From the NCBI GenBank assembly GCA_003551265.1, contig PUMG01000158.1, positions 1 to 18,020 of the forward strand: 18,020 bases of DNA. The letters are read 5' to 3'. The DNA is from Halovenus sp. Lineage in GTDB: Archaea; Halobacteriota; Halobacteria; Halobacteriales; Haloarculaceae. The stretch's first letter is position 1. Each line of letters starts with the position of its first letter. Both the position numbers and the translations under genes were made by a program. Positions 7,013 to 15,646 of this stretch are shown piece after piece. The notes under the pieces are model-generated. The model had not been told where the DNA came from and did no database searches. It saw only the letters and a program-made list of their open reading frames with translations.

Positions 7013-7191
7013 GAGTACTTCTTGAACCCCATTGTTCGGGACACCTCACGGAAGCACTGTCGGCAGAGGTAGATGTCGTACTTGCCGACGAGACCCTGCT
7101 TGCGCCCACAGCGCTGACAGTCCCGTAGCTCGCTCGTCCGCTTTGGGGCCTGCTCGCCTGTCGTGGGCTCTTCGGCGTCGCTTTCGCTCAT
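7009..7191 (-). CDS. rps14: 30S ribosomal protein uS14, zinc-binding type
   Basis: This 60-residue small-subunit head protein carries the zinc ribbon CxxC-x14-CxxC with Cys25, Cys28, Cys43 and Cys46, and ends [10 protein letters not shown] as archaeal and eukaryotic (S29) homologues do. The N-terminal 20 residues form an acidic halophilic extension. The ATG at 7191 is preceded, after 4 bases, by GGAGGTGA (7203-7196), a full complement of the 16S 3' end lying inside the last codons of uL5, so translation is coupled to uL5. Confidence 0.97.
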   Translation of the reverse strand: MSESDAEEPTTGEQAPKRTSELRDCQRCGRKQGLVGKYDIYLCRQCFREVSRTMGFKKYS

Positions 7192-7709
7192 GCTGTCACC
7201 TCCACGTCGAACGTGGACTCGATGTACGCAACGGCGTCCTCAACGGTCAACCGGTGTGTCGATGGAATCGACCGCGATGCCTTGTCGCGTTTGGCCACGC
7301 GGTATCCCGGTCGTACCAGGTTCACCGTGACGTCCAGCCCGAAGATACCGACCGTGGGGTCGTACTCCTGGCTCGGAAAGTCAGTGTGGTCGGCGATACC
7401 GAAGCTGAAGTTGCCGGTCTCGTCGAACTGGGTCTCTTCGAGGTCGACCAGTTCGAGTGCGGTTGCGAGAAACTCCTCTGCCTCGTCGTCACGCAAGGTG
7501 ACTTTCGTGCCGATAGGGTCACCTTCACGGATGCCGAAATCCGGTTCTGTCGCCTTCGCCAGCGTCCGTACCGGGTGCTGGTCAATCAGATCCGTGAGGA
7601 TGTCCTCAGCGAGACCGAGTTCGCGGCCACCCTGGCCGACGCCCATGTGGACGACGACCTTCTCGATACGTGGCTCACGCATCTCGTGTATCTCTGCTGT
7701 TTTGCTCAT
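7188..7709 (-). CDS. rpl5: 50S ribosomal protein uL5
   Basis: The 173-residue uL5 binds 5S rRNA with uL18 in the central protuberance. Visible family segments are [29 protein letters not shown] (10-38), [29 protein letters not shown] (50-78), where the Thr-Lys part contacts rRNA, and the C-terminal [30 protein letters not shown]. It lacks the longer bacterial C-terminus, as is normal in archaea. The start overlaps the eS4 stop by 4 bases. Confidence 0.98.
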   Translation of the reverse strand: MSKTAEIHEMREPRIEKVVVHMGVGQGGRELGLAEDILTDLIDQHPVRTLAKATEPDFGIREGDPIGTKVTLRDDEAEEFLATALELVDLEETQFDETGNFSFGIADHTDFPSQEYDPTVGIFGLDVTVNLVRPGYRVAKRDKASRSIPSTHRLTVEDAVAYIESTFDVEVTA

Positions 7710-8491
7710 TCATCTCCCTCCGTGTTGTCTCCGTCGTCTGTGTCGTTTGCCTCTCCTGTCTCTTCATCCGAGCTCGCTTCGTCGTCTGCATCGCCGTCGG
7801 TGAAGTTCTCGTCGATCGTGACGATGTACTCCTCGACAGTTTCGAACTGCTCTCCGTCTTCGTACGACGTCAGGAGAACGTCGTTCGGTCCGCTGCTCTG
7901 AGTTACTCGAATCTCTTCGATAGTTCCGACGCGCCCAGCGTGCTTACCCGAGACAGCGGTTGCAAGCGCACCCACTTCGTACTTGAAGTGAGCGACGACC
8001 TCGTCATCCTCGTTGGCAACGACCAGCGAATCACCGACACGATAGTCCACATCTTCGTCGACGAGCAGTGTCTGTCCGTCGTGAAGTGCAAGCTGGATGT
8101 CTCCGCCGGGAACGTGGTGTTTCCCGACGATCTTCCCGAGTTTGCTGTCGGCCGCTGCTGCTGGGAGCGGTGTGAGCGTCAGTCGGCCACCCTCGTCCGG
8201 GAACACTCGGTAGTACTCCTCACGTTCGGTGAACGCGAGAATGTCGAACATCCCGACCGGGCGTTCCTCGTCTGTCACCGGTTTCCCGTTGATGTGGACG
8301 CTGTCCTGGTTCAGCGCGTACCGGGCCTCCTTGCGGTTGTCGACGTACCCGAGCACGTCTCGCAGGATGATCAGGAGCGGGACTCCCGATTCGCCGTGTG
8401 GACCTGCGCCCGCTTTGACGGTGAACTTCTCCTCTTTGCGTGCGACCGGCCAGCTCTTGGGAACTGACAGTCGCTTCTGGTGTTTCGTCAT
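7706..8491 (-). CDS. rps4e: 30S ribosomal protein eS4
   Basis: eS4 is an archaeal/eukaryotic small-subunit protein unrelated to bacterial uS4. The sequence shows the N-terminal [24 protein letters not shown] (3-26), an S4-type RNA-binding domain around [33 protein letters not shown] (37-69), a central domain, and a KOW-like segment [15 protein letters not shown] (about 184-198). The protein has 261 residues; about 34 at the C-terminus (228-261) form an acidic, Thr/Ser/Gly-rich tail absent from the conserved core. The upstream sequence GAGGAGGATACCGAATG gives a Shine-Dalgarno within uL24. Confidence 0.97.
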   Translation of the reverse strand: MTKHQKRLSVPKSWPVARKEEKFTVKAGAGPHGESGVPLLIILRDVLGYVDNRKEARYALNQDSVHINGKPVTDEERPVGMFDILAFTEREEYYRVFPDEGGRLTLTPLPAAAADSKLGKIVGKHHVPGGDIQLALHDGQTLLVDEDVDYRVGDSLVVANEDDEVVAHFKYEVGALATAVSGKHAGRVGTIEEIRVTQSSGPNDVLLTSYEDGEQFETVEEYIVTIDENFTDGDADDEASSDEETGEANDTDDGDNTEGDE

Positions 8492-8856
8492 TCGGTATCC
8501 TCCTCCGTGCCGCGTTCGAGACGCGCCTTGCGGCGTGTGTCCGAGACGTCGAGACTCGTCACACGCAGGTTGCTCGCGTCGACCGGCCGGGGGACTTCCT
8601 CCCCGTCAGCCGCCTCGACGGTCACACCCTCGACGTGGACAGCAGCGTCTTTCAGGTCGACGCTGACGACCTCGCCCTCTTCGCCAGCGTGGTCACCGCG
8701 CAACACCTCGACGGTGTCGCCCGCGTTGACGCGGACTGAGCGCTGATCGTACTGGTTGCGAAGGTCCGTCGACAGGGTCGCTTTGACCTGCTCGTGTCGC
8801 TCGTGGAGCGACGCGTTCCGTTCGCGTTGTCGCTGTTTGTGTGGTTGGCGAGTCAT
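8488..8856 (-). CDS. rpl24: 50S ribosomal protein uL24
   Basis: This 122-residue protein initiates large-subunit assembly and lies near the tunnel exit. It has a basic N-terminus ([26 protein letters not shown], residues 4-29) typical of archaeal/eukaryotic L26-type proteins, then a KOW motif in [27 protein letters not shown] (41-67), which binds rRNA. The C-terminus [27 protein letters not shown] is acidic at the end. It overlaps both uL14 and eS4 by 4 bases. Confidence 0.97.
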   Translation of the reverse strand: MTRQPHKQRQRERNASLHERHEQVKATLSTDLRNQYDQRSVRVNAGDTVEVLRGDHAGEEGEVVSVDLKDAAVHVEGVTVEAADGEEVPRPVDASNLRVTSLDVSDTRRKARLERGTEEDTE

Positions 8857-9251
8857 ACTATCATCGTGGCTGTTGATGCGATTGCTCCGAAGCGCTCTGC
8901 GACCTCGCGCGCGATTGGACCCTTGATTTCGGTCCCGCGCGGGTCGTCTTTCTCGTCGACGATGACGGCCGCGTTGTCCTCGAAGGACAACCGAGTGCCG
9001 TCAGGTCGTCGGACCGTCTGGCGCTGGCGGACGACGACGGCTTCGAGCACCTGGCGACGCATCTCGGGCGTCCCCTTCGTGACCGATACCGTCACCTTGT
9101 CGCCGAGTCCGCCTTTCGGCTGGCGGTTGAGTCGGCCCGAGTAGCCCTGTACGCTGATTACTTTCAGCTCACGTGCACCCGTGTTGTCCGCACAGGTGAG
9201 CAACGAACCCTTCGTCAGGCCCTGCGTGACGTCCGCTTTCATGGCTTCCAT
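8853..9251 (-). CDS. rpl14: 50S ribosomal protein uL14
   Basis: uL14 is a five-stranded barrel protein at the subunit interface. Core sequences [48 protein letters not shown] and the ending [36 protein letters not shown] are unmistakable. Two starts are possible: GTG at 9254 and ATG at 9251. I choose the ATG, giving 132 residues, because GGAGGTGA at 9265-9258 then has a 6-base spacer (only 3 for the GTG) and the ATG shares one base with the uS17 stop (TGATG). The length then equals that of the Haloarcula protein as I recall it. Confidence 0.97.
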   Translation of the reverse strand: MEAMKADVTQGLTKGSLLTCADNTGARELKVISVQGYSGRLNRQPKGGLGDKVTVSVTKGTPEMRRQVLEAVVVRQRQTVRRPDGTRLSFEDNAAVIVDEKDDPRGTEIKGPIAREVAERFGAIASTATMIV

Positions 9252-9631
9252 CACTGCTCACCTCCCTGGCTGTCTGCGCTCGCCCCCGCTGTGTCGGAGG
9301 CAACTCGCTCGACGACGACGTGTGATTTCGTCTTCGAGAGCGGTCGTGTCTCTGCTATTCGAACGGTGTCGCCCACAGCGAGCGGTTCGAGCACTCCCGG
9401 CACGTGCGCCGGAATGCGCGACCGTCGTTTCATCTTTCGGTCGTACTTCGGCACGTTCACCTCGTACTCCCGCTGGACGACGACCGTCTTGTCCATCTCC
9501 GTCGAGACGACCTCTCCTTCGAGAATCTGTCCGCGTACCGGCAGTTCGCCGTAGAACGGACAGCCCTCGTAGTCGTACTCGTCCGGATTCTCCGGTTCTG
9601 GTGGCTGTTCAACGTCTAATCCTATTGCCAT
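9251..9631 (-). CDS. rps17: 30S ribosomal protein uS17
   Basis: The 126-residue uS17 is a primary 16S rRNA binder with an OB fold. Diagnostic parts are [85 protein letters not shown], here described as residues about 27-111. The N-terminal 25 residues are an acidic archaeal extension ([17 protein letters not shown]). The ATG lies inside the last codons of rnp1, a 10-base overlap larger than at other junctions; AGGGTGATTCGAAATG upstream supplies a Shine-Dalgarno. The C-terminal 15 residues are Ala/Ser/Gly-rich and probably disordered. Confidence 0.97.
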   Translation of the reverse strand: MAIGLDVEQPPEPENPDEYDYEGCPFYGELPVRGQILEGEVVSTEMDKTVVVQREYEVNVPKYDRKMKRRSRIPAHVPGVLEPLAVGDTVRIAETRPLSKTKSHVVVERVASDTAGASADSQGGEQ

Positions 9632-9909
9632 TTCGAATCACCCTTCTGCTCTGTGCGCCGTGGCGGTCGGGCGATGAGCGTCTCGCCCGCCGTCTTGACG
9701 ACTTCCCCGGAGGGAAGTGTCCATTCGAAGGTGGCGCTGTCCTTCGGTACGTGTGACACCTGCCCGTCGCTCTCGATGCCAAGCGTCCGTGTCGTCTCTG
9801 TCACGACTGTCCCTTCGAGTCCGATGACGTCGGGGCTGGACGCCGAAACGACGCGCACGTCGAGACCGACGAGTTCGTGTCGCGTCAGCGTCTCTGGTGT
9901 CACGGGCAT
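9622..9909 (-). CDS. rnp1: Ribonuclease P protein component 1 (Rpp29/Pop4 family)
   Basis: This is an archaeal protein subunit of RNase P, the ribonucleoprotein that removes 5' leaders from precursor tRNA. It has an Sm-like/OB beta-barrel: [34 protein letters not shown], then [39 protein letters not shown], matching Rpp29. A GTG at 9915 is in frame, but GGAGGTGA occupies 9923-9916 immediately before it, leaving no spacer; the ATG at 9909 has a 6-base spacer and is chosen, giving 95 residues. Placement between uL29 and uS17 is the normal archaeal arrangement, at the position of no bacterial gene. Its end overlaps uS17 by 10 bases. Confidence 0.95.
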   Translation of the reverse strand: MPVTPETLTRHELVGLDVRVVSASSPDVIGLEGTVVTETTRTLGIESDGQVSHVPKDSATFEWTLPSGEVVKTAGETLIARPPRRTEQKGDSKWQ

Positions 9910-9911
9910 CC

Positions 9912-10136
9912 TCACTCACCTCCGTCCTCGTCTTCGAAGTCGCCTTCTTCTCGCTGAACCGTCTTGATGCGCGCAATCGCGCGACGGAGTTCTTTAATCT
10001 GTGAGGGGTTCTCCGGGATACCACCGGTCGCTTTGATTGCGTTCACGTTCAACAGCTCTGTCTCCAGTTCTTCGAGTTCGGCCTCCCGCTCGGCCGGCGT
10101 CATGTCACGAATCTCGGGGGTGTGAATGATCGTCAT
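9912..10136 (-). CDS. rpl29: 50S ribosomal protein uL29
   Basis: A 74-residue helical-hairpin protein near the tunnel exit, part of the docking site for SRP and other exit-site factors. The sequence EIRDMTPAEREAELEELETELLNVNA (8-33) is the first helix, IPENPSQIKELRRAIARIKTVQRE (40-63) the second, with an acidic end. A second Met at residue 12 exists, but the N-terminal MTIIHTPEIRDM is conserved in haloarchaeal homologues and the first ATG overlaps the uS3 stop by 4 bases, so it is kept. Confidence 0.96.
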   Translation of the reverse strand: MTIIHTPEIRDMTPAEREAELEELETELLNVNAIKATGGIPENPSQIKELRRAIARIKTVQREEGDFEDEDGGE

Positions 10137-11083
10137 TCGTCCTCACCTTCCTCGGACTCTGCGGATTCCATCTCGTCTAGCAACTCTTCTGCTTCGGCCT
10201 CCGTCTCCTCATCGAGTTCATCCTCGACTGCTGCGTCGAGGTCGTCGAGTTCCTCCTCGACGTCGTCCGCTGGCGTCTCTACCTCCTCGTAGTCGGCATC
10301 CTCTTCGACGATCTCCTCTTCGATGACTTCCTCTTCACCTTCGTCGTCGGCGACCGTCTCGTCTTCCGACTCCGGAGCACCATCTTCTGCAGGCGGTGCG
10401 TCGGGTGACGGTTCTGGTTCGTCCTCGGGTTCGCCCGCGAGGAGTTCCTCGACGCCGTCGCCCTCGACGACGTAATCGTCGATTTCGACACCTTCGTGAA
10501 CCCGGAAATCGTCGGGCAACTCCGCACCTGGTGGGATAATCTTCACCTGGACCCCGATGGTGCCGAGTTTCATCACTGCCGTGCCGACACCGTGGTCGAC
10601 GATCTCCTCGGCGGGTTCGCCGTTGTGCTTGATGTAGCCGCGGTTGAACTTCTCGACACGCGAGCGTGCGCCCGTCACCTTACCCGAGAGCACGATCTCC
10701 GCGCCGAGTGCGCCGGAGTCCATGATTCGGTCGATGGTCGTGTGGCCTGCCTTGCGGAAGTACCACCCGCGTTCGAGCGCGTTCGCCAGACGGTCGGCGA
10801 CGATACGTGCGTTCAGGTCGGGGTTTTCGACCTCCTGTACGTCGACCTGCGGGTCGTCGAGACCGAACTCGCTCTCGAGTGCGCGGGTTATCTTGCGGAT
10901 GTTCTTCCCGCCTTTCCCGATGACCATTCCCGGCTTCTCCGCTTTGAGCACAATCTGCGTGCCCATCGGCGTCTTGGCAATCTCCATGCCGCCGTAGCCC
11001 GCTCGACCGAGTTCCTTTCCGAAGAACTCGTCTATCTGCGTGCGCTGGAGCCCGTTCTCGATGAACTGTAGCTCGTCTGCCAT
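10133..11083 (-). CDS. rps3: 30S ribosomal protein uS3 with long acidic tail
   Basis: uS3 lines the mRNA entry tunnel. The N-terminal type II KH domain shows GMVIGKGGKNIRKITRALESEFG with the GKGG loop at 56-59; the C-terminal conserved domain follows through KVTGARSRVEKFNRGYIKHNGEPAEE and IGVQVKIIPPGAELPDD. The conserved part ends near residue 216. Residues 217-316 form a 100-residue tail made mainly of Glu, Asp, Ala and Pro with no Lys or Arg. Similar but variable tails occur in other halophilic uS3 proteins. The ATG has a GGAGGTGA (11098-11091) with a 7-base spacer, one of the strongest initiation signals in the operon, and directly abuts the uL22 stop. Confidence 0.97.
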   Translation of the reverse strand: MADELQFIENGLQRTQIDEFFGKELGRAGYGGMEIAKTPMGTQIVLKAEKPGMVIGKGGKNIRKITRALESEFGLDDPQVDVQEVENPDLNARIVADRLANALERGWYFRKAGHTTIDRIMDSGALGAEIVLSGKVTGARSRVEKFNRGYIKHNGEPAEEIVDHGVGTAVMKLGTIGVQVKIIPPGAELPDDFRVHEGVEIDDYVVEGDGVEELLAGEPEDEPEPSPDAPPAEDGAPESEDETVADDEGEEEVIEEEIVEEDADYEEVETPADDVEEELDDLDAAVEDELDEETEAEAEELLDEMESAESEEGEDE

Positions 11084-11554
11084 CTATTCGTCACCTCCCT
11101 CCGGCTCTTCGAGGATGAGTTCAACGTCACACTCGGTGCTGTTCCAGGGTGAGGCACGTCCCATTGCACGGGGTTTGCGTCCCATGCTCTCACCAACTTT
11201 GTGGGGGGCGACGTGGATGATGACCATCTCTTCGCCCTCGAAGCCCTGGTTGTCGGCGTTGCCGATGGCGTTCTCTAACAGGTCGAGAAACGCATTCGAG
11301 GCTTTCTCGGGGAAGCGACCGGCGTCCCACCCGTCGATTCCTTTCTTGTGGCCCATGCCCGAGTTGTGCTGACGGAACGGGACGACCTGCTCGCCCTCCA
11401 CGACGTCTTCGAGGTACTCGACTGCGTCGCCGGCCGTCATGCCCTTTATCTCCCGGGCGATGGCCTTGCTGTGCTTGAGGCTGATGTGTCGCTCCCGAAG
11501 CATCGCTCTCGCGGTGGTGTCCGGGTCGACGTCTACTGAGTAGCTGATTCCCAT
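11084..11554 (-). CDS. rpl22: 50S ribosomal protein uL22
   Basis: The 156-residue uL22 contributes a long beta-hairpin to the nascent peptide tunnel. Evidence includes the opening MGISYSVDVDPDTTARAMLRERHISLKHSKAIAREIKGMT, the archaeal segment VPFRQHNSGMGHKKGIDGWDAGRFPEKASNAFLDLLENAIGNA, and the tunnel loop around MGRKPRAMGRASPWNSTECD (about 125-144). Length is as in other archaea. It starts three bases after the uS19 stop with no clear Shine-Dalgarno, so it probably depends on coupling. Confidence 0.97.
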   Translation of the reverse strand: MGISYSVDVDPDTTARAMLRERHISLKHSKAIAREIKGMTAGDAVEYLEDVVEGEQVVPFRQHNSGMGHKKGIDGWDAGRFPEKASNAFLDLLENAIGNADNQGFEGEEMVIIHVAPHKVGESMGRKPRAMGRASPWNSTECDVELILEEPEGGDE

Positions 11555-11557
11555 AGT

Positions 11558-11983
11558 TTATTTCAACGGTACGAACTTCGAGGAGCGTGTCGCCCCGATA
11601 CCGGCCTGTCCGTGCTCGATGCTCTTTCGCGTGAGCTGGAACTCGCCGAGGTAGTGCCCGAGCATCTCGGGTTCGACCTTGACGCGCTCGAAACTCTGGC
11701 CGTTGTGGACGGCGAACGTGATACCGACCATCTCTGGGAGAACCGGCATATCCCGGAGGTGTGTCCGAATCGGGTTGTTCGCTGTCTCCTCTTCTTCAGC
11801 ACCGCGTGCCTTTTCGAGCAGCTGTTCGTGTTCGTACGACAGGCCGCGTTCAATAGTTCGCCGCTGGCGCGCGGGAAGCAGTGCCCCAACTTCGTCGACG
11901 CTCATCTCCTGCAACTCCTCGAGCGTGTGACCACGGTAGGTGAACTCACCCTCGTGGCCGATCTGGTAGTCGTCGGTGCTCAT
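11558..11983 (-). CDS. rps19: 30S ribosomal protein uS19
   Basis: The 141-residue uS19 is an archaeal/eukaryotic S15-type head protein near the decoding A-site finger. It begins [50 protein letters not shown], the archaeal N-terminal helical extension, followed by the universal core [58 protein letters not shown] sequence seven bases before the ATG lies in the end of uL2, and the genes overlap by 4 bases. Confidence 0.97.
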   Translation of the reverse strand: MSTDDYQIGHEGEFTYRGHTLEELQEMSVDEVGALLPARQRRTIERGLSYEHEQLLEKARGAEEEETANNPIRTHLRDMPVLPEMVGITFAVHNGQSFERVKVEPEMLGHYLGEFQLTRKSIEHGQAGIGATRSSKFVPLK

Positions 11984-12702
11984 TTTTCGCCACCTCGTCC
12001 GGTTCGCCGCGAGGCGATGTCTCCGACCTTTCGCCCTGGTGGAGCGTCACGTGAGACGCTCTTCGGTCGGCCAGGGTGCTGGCGACCACCGCCACCGAAG
12101 GGGTGGTCGACCGCGTTCATCGCCACACCGCGGACCCGTGGCCAGACCATACCGCGTGCTCTGACCTTATGGTGTTTGTTCCCTGCTTTCACCATCGGCT
12201 TCTCCGTCCGGCCACCACCAGCGACGACGCCGATGGTTGCGCGACACTGTGGTGAGAGCTGTTTCATCTCGCCGCTCGGCAGTTTGACCACTGCCACGTT
12301 CCGGTCGTGAGAGAGCAACTGCGCGCTCACGCCGGAGGCGCGTGCGAATCGGCCACCGTCACCGGGGTTCGCTTCGACGTTACACACCGGAACCCCCTCC
12401 GGGATTTCGGCGAGCGGAAGCGTGTTCCCCGGCTCGATTGCGGCCGAGACGCCGATTTGAATCTCGTTACCGACGGCGATTCCCTCGGGAGCGAGAACGA
12501 GTCGCTGCTCGCCGCCCTCGAACTCGACTGCTGCAACCGGCGTACTCCGGGCCGGGTCGTGTTCGATGTCGACGACTGTCCCCGTGATGACGTCGCCGTC
12601 TTCGACCGTCGGGTGTGACAGCTCTGCTTTGTACCGGTGTGACGGTGCGCGGAACGTCGGTGCCCCGCGTCCACGTCGCTGTCCGCGAATGCGTCGCCCC
12701 AT
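11980..12702 (-). CDS. rpl2: 50S ribosomal protein uL2
   Basis: At 240 residues this is the archaeal uL2, needed for subunit joining and peptidyl transferase centre assembly. It has the N-terminal [23 protein letters not shown], the OB and SH3-like domains in the middle, and the C-terminal [19 protein letters not shown] motif with the conserved His at residue 200. Length equals that of other haloarchaea and is shorter than the bacterial 270-280. It begins immediately after the uL23 stop without an evident Shine-Dalgarno. Confidence 0.98.
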   Translation of the reverse strand: MGRRIRGQRRGRGAPTFRAPSHRYKAELSHPTVEDGDVITGTVVDIEHDPARSTPVAAVEFEGGEQRLVLAPEGIAVGNEIQIGVSAAIEPGNTLPLAEIPEGVPVCNVEANPGDGGRFARASGVSAQLLSHDRNVAVVKLPSGEMKQLSPQCRATIGVVAGGGRTEKPMVKAGNKHHKVRARGMVWPRVRGVAMNAVDHPFGGGGRQHPGRPKSVSRDAPPGRKVGDIASRRTGRGGEK

Positions 12703-12957
12703 CTAGAACACCCCGATTCGTGACGCAATCTCCTGTGCGTCGTGGTCGTCTGAGAGTTTGACTTCTGCCTTTTTCTTTCCGTTCGCGGTCACCATCGTTC
12801 TGATACCCTCTGTCGTCACGTCGAACTGTTCTTCGACCTCCTCGATGATCTCCTCTTTCGTCGCGTCGGGGAGACAGATGAACACCATCTTGTTGTCGAA
12901 GTCCATCTTGTCGACCGATTTCTCGGTGACGTGTGGGTAGAGAATTGCGTTCATCAT
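12703..12957 (-). CDS. rpl23: 50S ribosomal protein uL23
   Basis: This 84-residue protein lies at the tunnel exit and is the main docking site for SRP and the translocon. It shows ILYPHVTEKSVDKMDFDNKMVFICLPDATKEEIIEEVEEQFDVTTEGIRTMVTANGKKKAEVKLSDDHDAQEIASRIGVF, the complete archaeal form without the long loop. Two adjacent ATGs exist; the first (12957) is taken because GGAGGTG at 12972-12966 then has an 8-base spacer. It overlaps uL4 by 4 bases. Confidence 0.97.
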   Translation of the reverse strand: MMNAILYPHVTEKSVDKMDFDNKMVFICLPDATKEEIIEEVEEQFDVTTEGIRTMVTANGKKKAEVKLSDDHDAQEIASRIGVF

Positions 12958-13697
12958 CTGTCGGCCACCTCCTCGATTGCGCTCTCGGTCCAGAGCGTCA
13001 GTCGGCCAGGGTGTGCTCCCGGGGCCAGCGCCTCCGCGCCGAGGTTCTGTGCGGTCGTCACGTCCACACCCGGAAGGTTCCGGGCGGCACGCGACGTCTC
13101 CTCGCTCGTCACGACCAGAACGGACTTCGGACGCCGGTACTTTCGACCGCGGGTCGTTCCACGCCCGGCGCGAATTTTTGTCTGGTCTGCACGCTCGATG
13201 TCGGCGTGAATGCCGAGTTGTTCGAACGCAGCGACCGCGTCTTTCGTCTTCGAAAGCGTCTCGAACTCGTCGCTGACGACCAGCGGGAGTGTGAGATCCT
13301 CGTCGAACTGGTGTCCGCGCTCGCGTACGAGGTCAGTATCCGCTGTGGCTGCAATAGCCGAGCGGACGGCTTTCTTTCGCTCTTTCGTGTTGACGTGCTG
13401 TGAGCGGTCCTTCTCGGTCTTCGGTGGATGGGCAGGCCGTCCGCCAACCGTCTGTGGAACCCGGCGGCCACGTCCTCCCTGTCGCGGGACGTGTGCCAGT
13501 CCGCGACCACTTCCGAACGACTCTGCTGGCGTCCGGAGTCCGGCGTGCTCGTCTGCACCGTAGTCCTGTTTTCGGTTAGCCTGCGCCGCGAGCACCGCTC
13601 GCCGGATGAGATCCGGGCGGAACTCGCTGTCGAAGACGGCAGGGAGGTCGACCTCCCCGTCCGCTTCACCGTCGAGTGTGTGTACTGGTACCTGCAT
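12954..13697 (-). CDS. rpl4: 50S ribosomal protein uL4
   Basis: The 247-residue uL4 sends an extended loop to the narrowest part of the exit tunnel. The loop is visible as SFGSGRGLAHVPRQGGRGRRVPQTVGGRPAHPPK (about 61-94), rich in Gly and Arg. The N-terminal VHTLDGEADGEVDLPAVFDSEFRPDLIRRAVLAAQANRKQDYG and the C-terminal VLVVTSEETSRAARNLPGVDVTTAQNLGAEALAPGAHPGRLTLW are typical of archaeal L4. In several bacteria uL4 also represses the S10 operon; no such site is apparent here. It starts three bases after uL3 ends. Confidence 0.97.
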   Translation of the reverse strand: MQVPVHTLDGEADGEVDLPAVFDSEFRPDLIRRAVLAAQANRKQDYGADEHAGLRTPAESFGSGRGLAHVPRQGGRGRRVPQTVGGRPAHPPKTEKDRSQHVNTKERKKAVRSAIAATADTDLVRERGHQFDEDLTLPLVVSDEFETLSKTKDAVAAFEQLGIHADIERADQTKIRAGRGTTRGRKYRRPKSVLVVTSEETSRAARNLPGVDVTTAQNLGAEALAPGAHPGRLTLWTESAIEEVADR

Positions 13698-13700
13698 GAT

Positions 13701-14714
13701 TTATCCCTGATTCGATGCTGTCGACACGTATCGCACCTCTGGGTCGAGGCGCGGCTGGTCGTTTGGACGCACAGCAGGTCGCAGTCGGACGAGGCGTTTT
13801 TTCGGTCCTGGAATCGAACCCTTCACGAGCGTGTAGGAGCCGTCGACCTCGCCGTAGTTGACGAACCCGCCGTCGACGGTCGGGTCGTCCTCGTCGCCGA
13901 GGTCGATGATACGCTTGTTGAGTTCGGTTCGCTGGTGGTAGCCCGTCTGGCCAAGCTGTGGCACTGTCGAGCGGACACGCGAGGGGTTCCACGGCCCGAG
14001 GTTGCCGATGCGGCGAACCCAGCCCTGGCGTTTGTGTTTCCCCTTGCGTTTCTGCACGCCCCAGCGCTTGACTGGACCCTGTGTTCCTTTTCCTTTCGTG
14101 ACGGCCGCGATGTCGGCGTACTCGCCTGCACGGAAAACGTCTGTGGCGGTGAACTCTCCCTCTTCGAGGAGGTCGAGACCGAACTCGACGCGGTCTGCGA
14201 GTGAGCCGCCACCGATGCGGTTCTCCATCACGTCCGGGCGTTTTTTCGGCACTCCGTCGAGCTCGTCGGGGACGGTGTGCGTGATTGCACGCACGTCTCC
14301 GAGCGTTCCCGCGTCGAGTGCGTCCTGAATCTGTGCTCTGGCAGCGTCCGCGTCCTGGTCTTCGGGGAGGCTGAGCGCGCGTTCGAGTTCCGGGTGGAAC
14401 TCATCGGCCCAGACCTCAGTCAGCGGCCGCTGTCCGTACGGCGTCTCTTCGTAGGCTCGCAGCGCGATGACCCGGTTCGGGGGCGTTTCGATGACGGTCA
14501 CCGGGACCGTCTCCTCCATGCCCTCGCGTGCCGAGTCCGGCTGGTCGTTTATCATGACGACGTGGCTCATGCCGGCCTTGTAGCCGGCGAATCCCTGCAG
14601 TCCAGGTTGGCCGTCGTCGTCGGGCCAGCTCTTGAATCGCGGCGTCTCGCTAGCTGCCCGTCCGCGCGGGCCGAAGCCCAGCGAGCCTTTTCGTGGTCTG
14701 TCTGGTTGTGGCAT
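13701..14714 (-). CDS. rpl3: 50S ribosomal protein uL3
   Basis: The 337-residue protein is archaeal/eukaryotic uL3, an early assembly protein reaching the peptidyl transferase centre. It opens MPQPDRPRKGSLGFGPRGRAASETPRFKSWP, continues with QGFAGYKAGMSHVVM and, near the middle, VTKGKGTQGPVKRWGVQKRKGKHKRQGWVRRIGNLGPWNPSRVRSTVPQLGQTGYHQRTELNKRI, the tryptophan-finger region. The end is the usual RLVRLRPAVRPN segment. GGAGTGA six bases before the ATG spans the stop of the methyltransferase gene, which ends six bases upstream. Confidence 0.98.
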   Translation of the reverse strand: MPQPDRPRKGSLGFGPRGRAASETPRFKSWPDDDGQPGLQGFAGYKAGMSHVVMINDQPDSAREGMEETVPVTVIETPPNRVIALRAYEETPYGQRPLTEVWADEFHPELERALSLPEDQDADAARAQIQDALDAGTLGDVRAITHTVPDELDGVPKKRPDVMENRIGGGSLADRVEFGLDLLEEGEFTATDVFRAGEYADIAAVTKGKGTQGPVKRWGVQKRKGKHKRQGWVRRIGNLGPWNPSRVRSTVPQLGQTGYHQRTELNKRIIDLGDEDDPTVDGGFVNYGEVDGSYTLVKGSIPGPKKRLVRLRPAVRPNDQPRLDPEVRYVSTASNQG

Positions 14715-14720
14715 TTGCGT

Positions 14721-15590
14721 TCACTCCATGAGGTTGAGGCAAGCGAGCGTTGCGAACATCGCTTCTTCCGTCCGCACTACCTCGCTGCCCTGGTCTGGAA
14801 CCGTATTGAGCCAGAGGTCAAACCGTCCTGTCTCGCAGTGGTCGTCTTCGCCAACCGCTCCAGGCTCGATGCCCAGAACCGCCGGAATGCCCCGCTCGGG
14901 TGCACCGAACGCGACTGTGTAGGTCCGTTCGCCATCCTCGCCATCGCCAGCATCCGTGCTGGTTCTCGCGGCAAGTTCGTCGAGACGGCCTGTGCGCAGG
15001 CGCTCGCCGTATCTCGACGAGGCGATAGTGAACCCGGCGTCTGCACGGGCGAGTGCGCTGTCGAGTGTCGCGGTGTCGACGACGTAGCCAGGCTGTGGCT
15101 CGTCGACGAGTTTCGCCCGAACCGGCTCTCGCGAAGAGACCCTGACGGAGACGCGTTCCCCCTCGACCGGTTCGTCCATTCCGGACGGGACCGGCAGGGA
15201 GACTGGGTGTTGCAGTCCGCAATTGACCCGTACGCGGCCATCAGCTCCGACCTCGGTCACGATTCCCTGTCTTAACGACCCCGAACCCTCGGATCCGGAG
15301 CCGGTCTGTGTCACCACGCGGAGCGGCGGCAGTATGCCCGCGTACTCTAGTTCGTCCCGCGTCCCCCAGACCTCCTTTCGGAGGTGCGGCGGTGTCGCGG
15401 CGTACCGAAGTACGGTTTCGACGAACCCATCGCCGTATCGCTTCTCGCCTTCCCTGTCTGGGTAGACCGTTATCCGGTCCACCCGAAACACCGTGGCCGC
15501 ACGGGCCACGTAGCCGACCTTGCGAGTTGCCTCGCGTTTGTCGTTGGATTCTCTGGCGAGTGACGACGGCACGAGCACGCTGACAGTCAT
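14721..15590 (-). CDS. SPOUT-class putative RNA methyltransferase (COG2106 type)
   Basis: The 289-residue protein resembles the SPOUT (trefoil-knot) RNA methyltransferase family that includes archaeal MTH1-like proteins and human SPOUT1/C9orf114. The N-terminal part MTVSVLVPSSLARESNDKREATRKVGYVARAATVFRVDRITVYPD is the usual opening. A middle insertion (about 108-175: GIVTEVGADGRVRVNCGLQHP and following strands) looks like an OB-fold RNA-binding domain. The C-terminal part has YTVAFGAPERGIPAVLG and LNTVPDQGSEVVRTEEAMFATLACLN, which form the cofactor-binding knot. Family members are proposed to methylate uridine N3 in rRNA; the substrate here is inferred. As first gene of the operon with its own TATA box, it is co-transcribed with uL3. 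Confidence 0.82.
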   Translation of the reverse strand: MTVSVLVPSSLARESNDKREATRKVGYVARAATVFRVDRITVYPDREGEKRYGDGFVETVLRYAATPPHLRKEVWGTRDELEYAGILPPLRVVTQTGSGSEGSGSLRQGIVTEVGADGRVRVNCGLQHPVSLPVPSGMDEPVEGERVSVRVSSREPVRAKLVDEPQPGYVVDTATLDSALARADAGFTIASSRYGERLRTGRLDELAARTSTDAGDGEDGERTYTVAFGAPERGIPAVLGIEPGAVGEDDHCETGRFDLWLNTVPDQGSEVVRTEEAMFATLACLNLME

Positions 15591-15646
15591 GCCGTGACGC
15601 TTCCACGTCGTGCCACTAGACTGTAGCGATTACTCTCTGATGCGTC

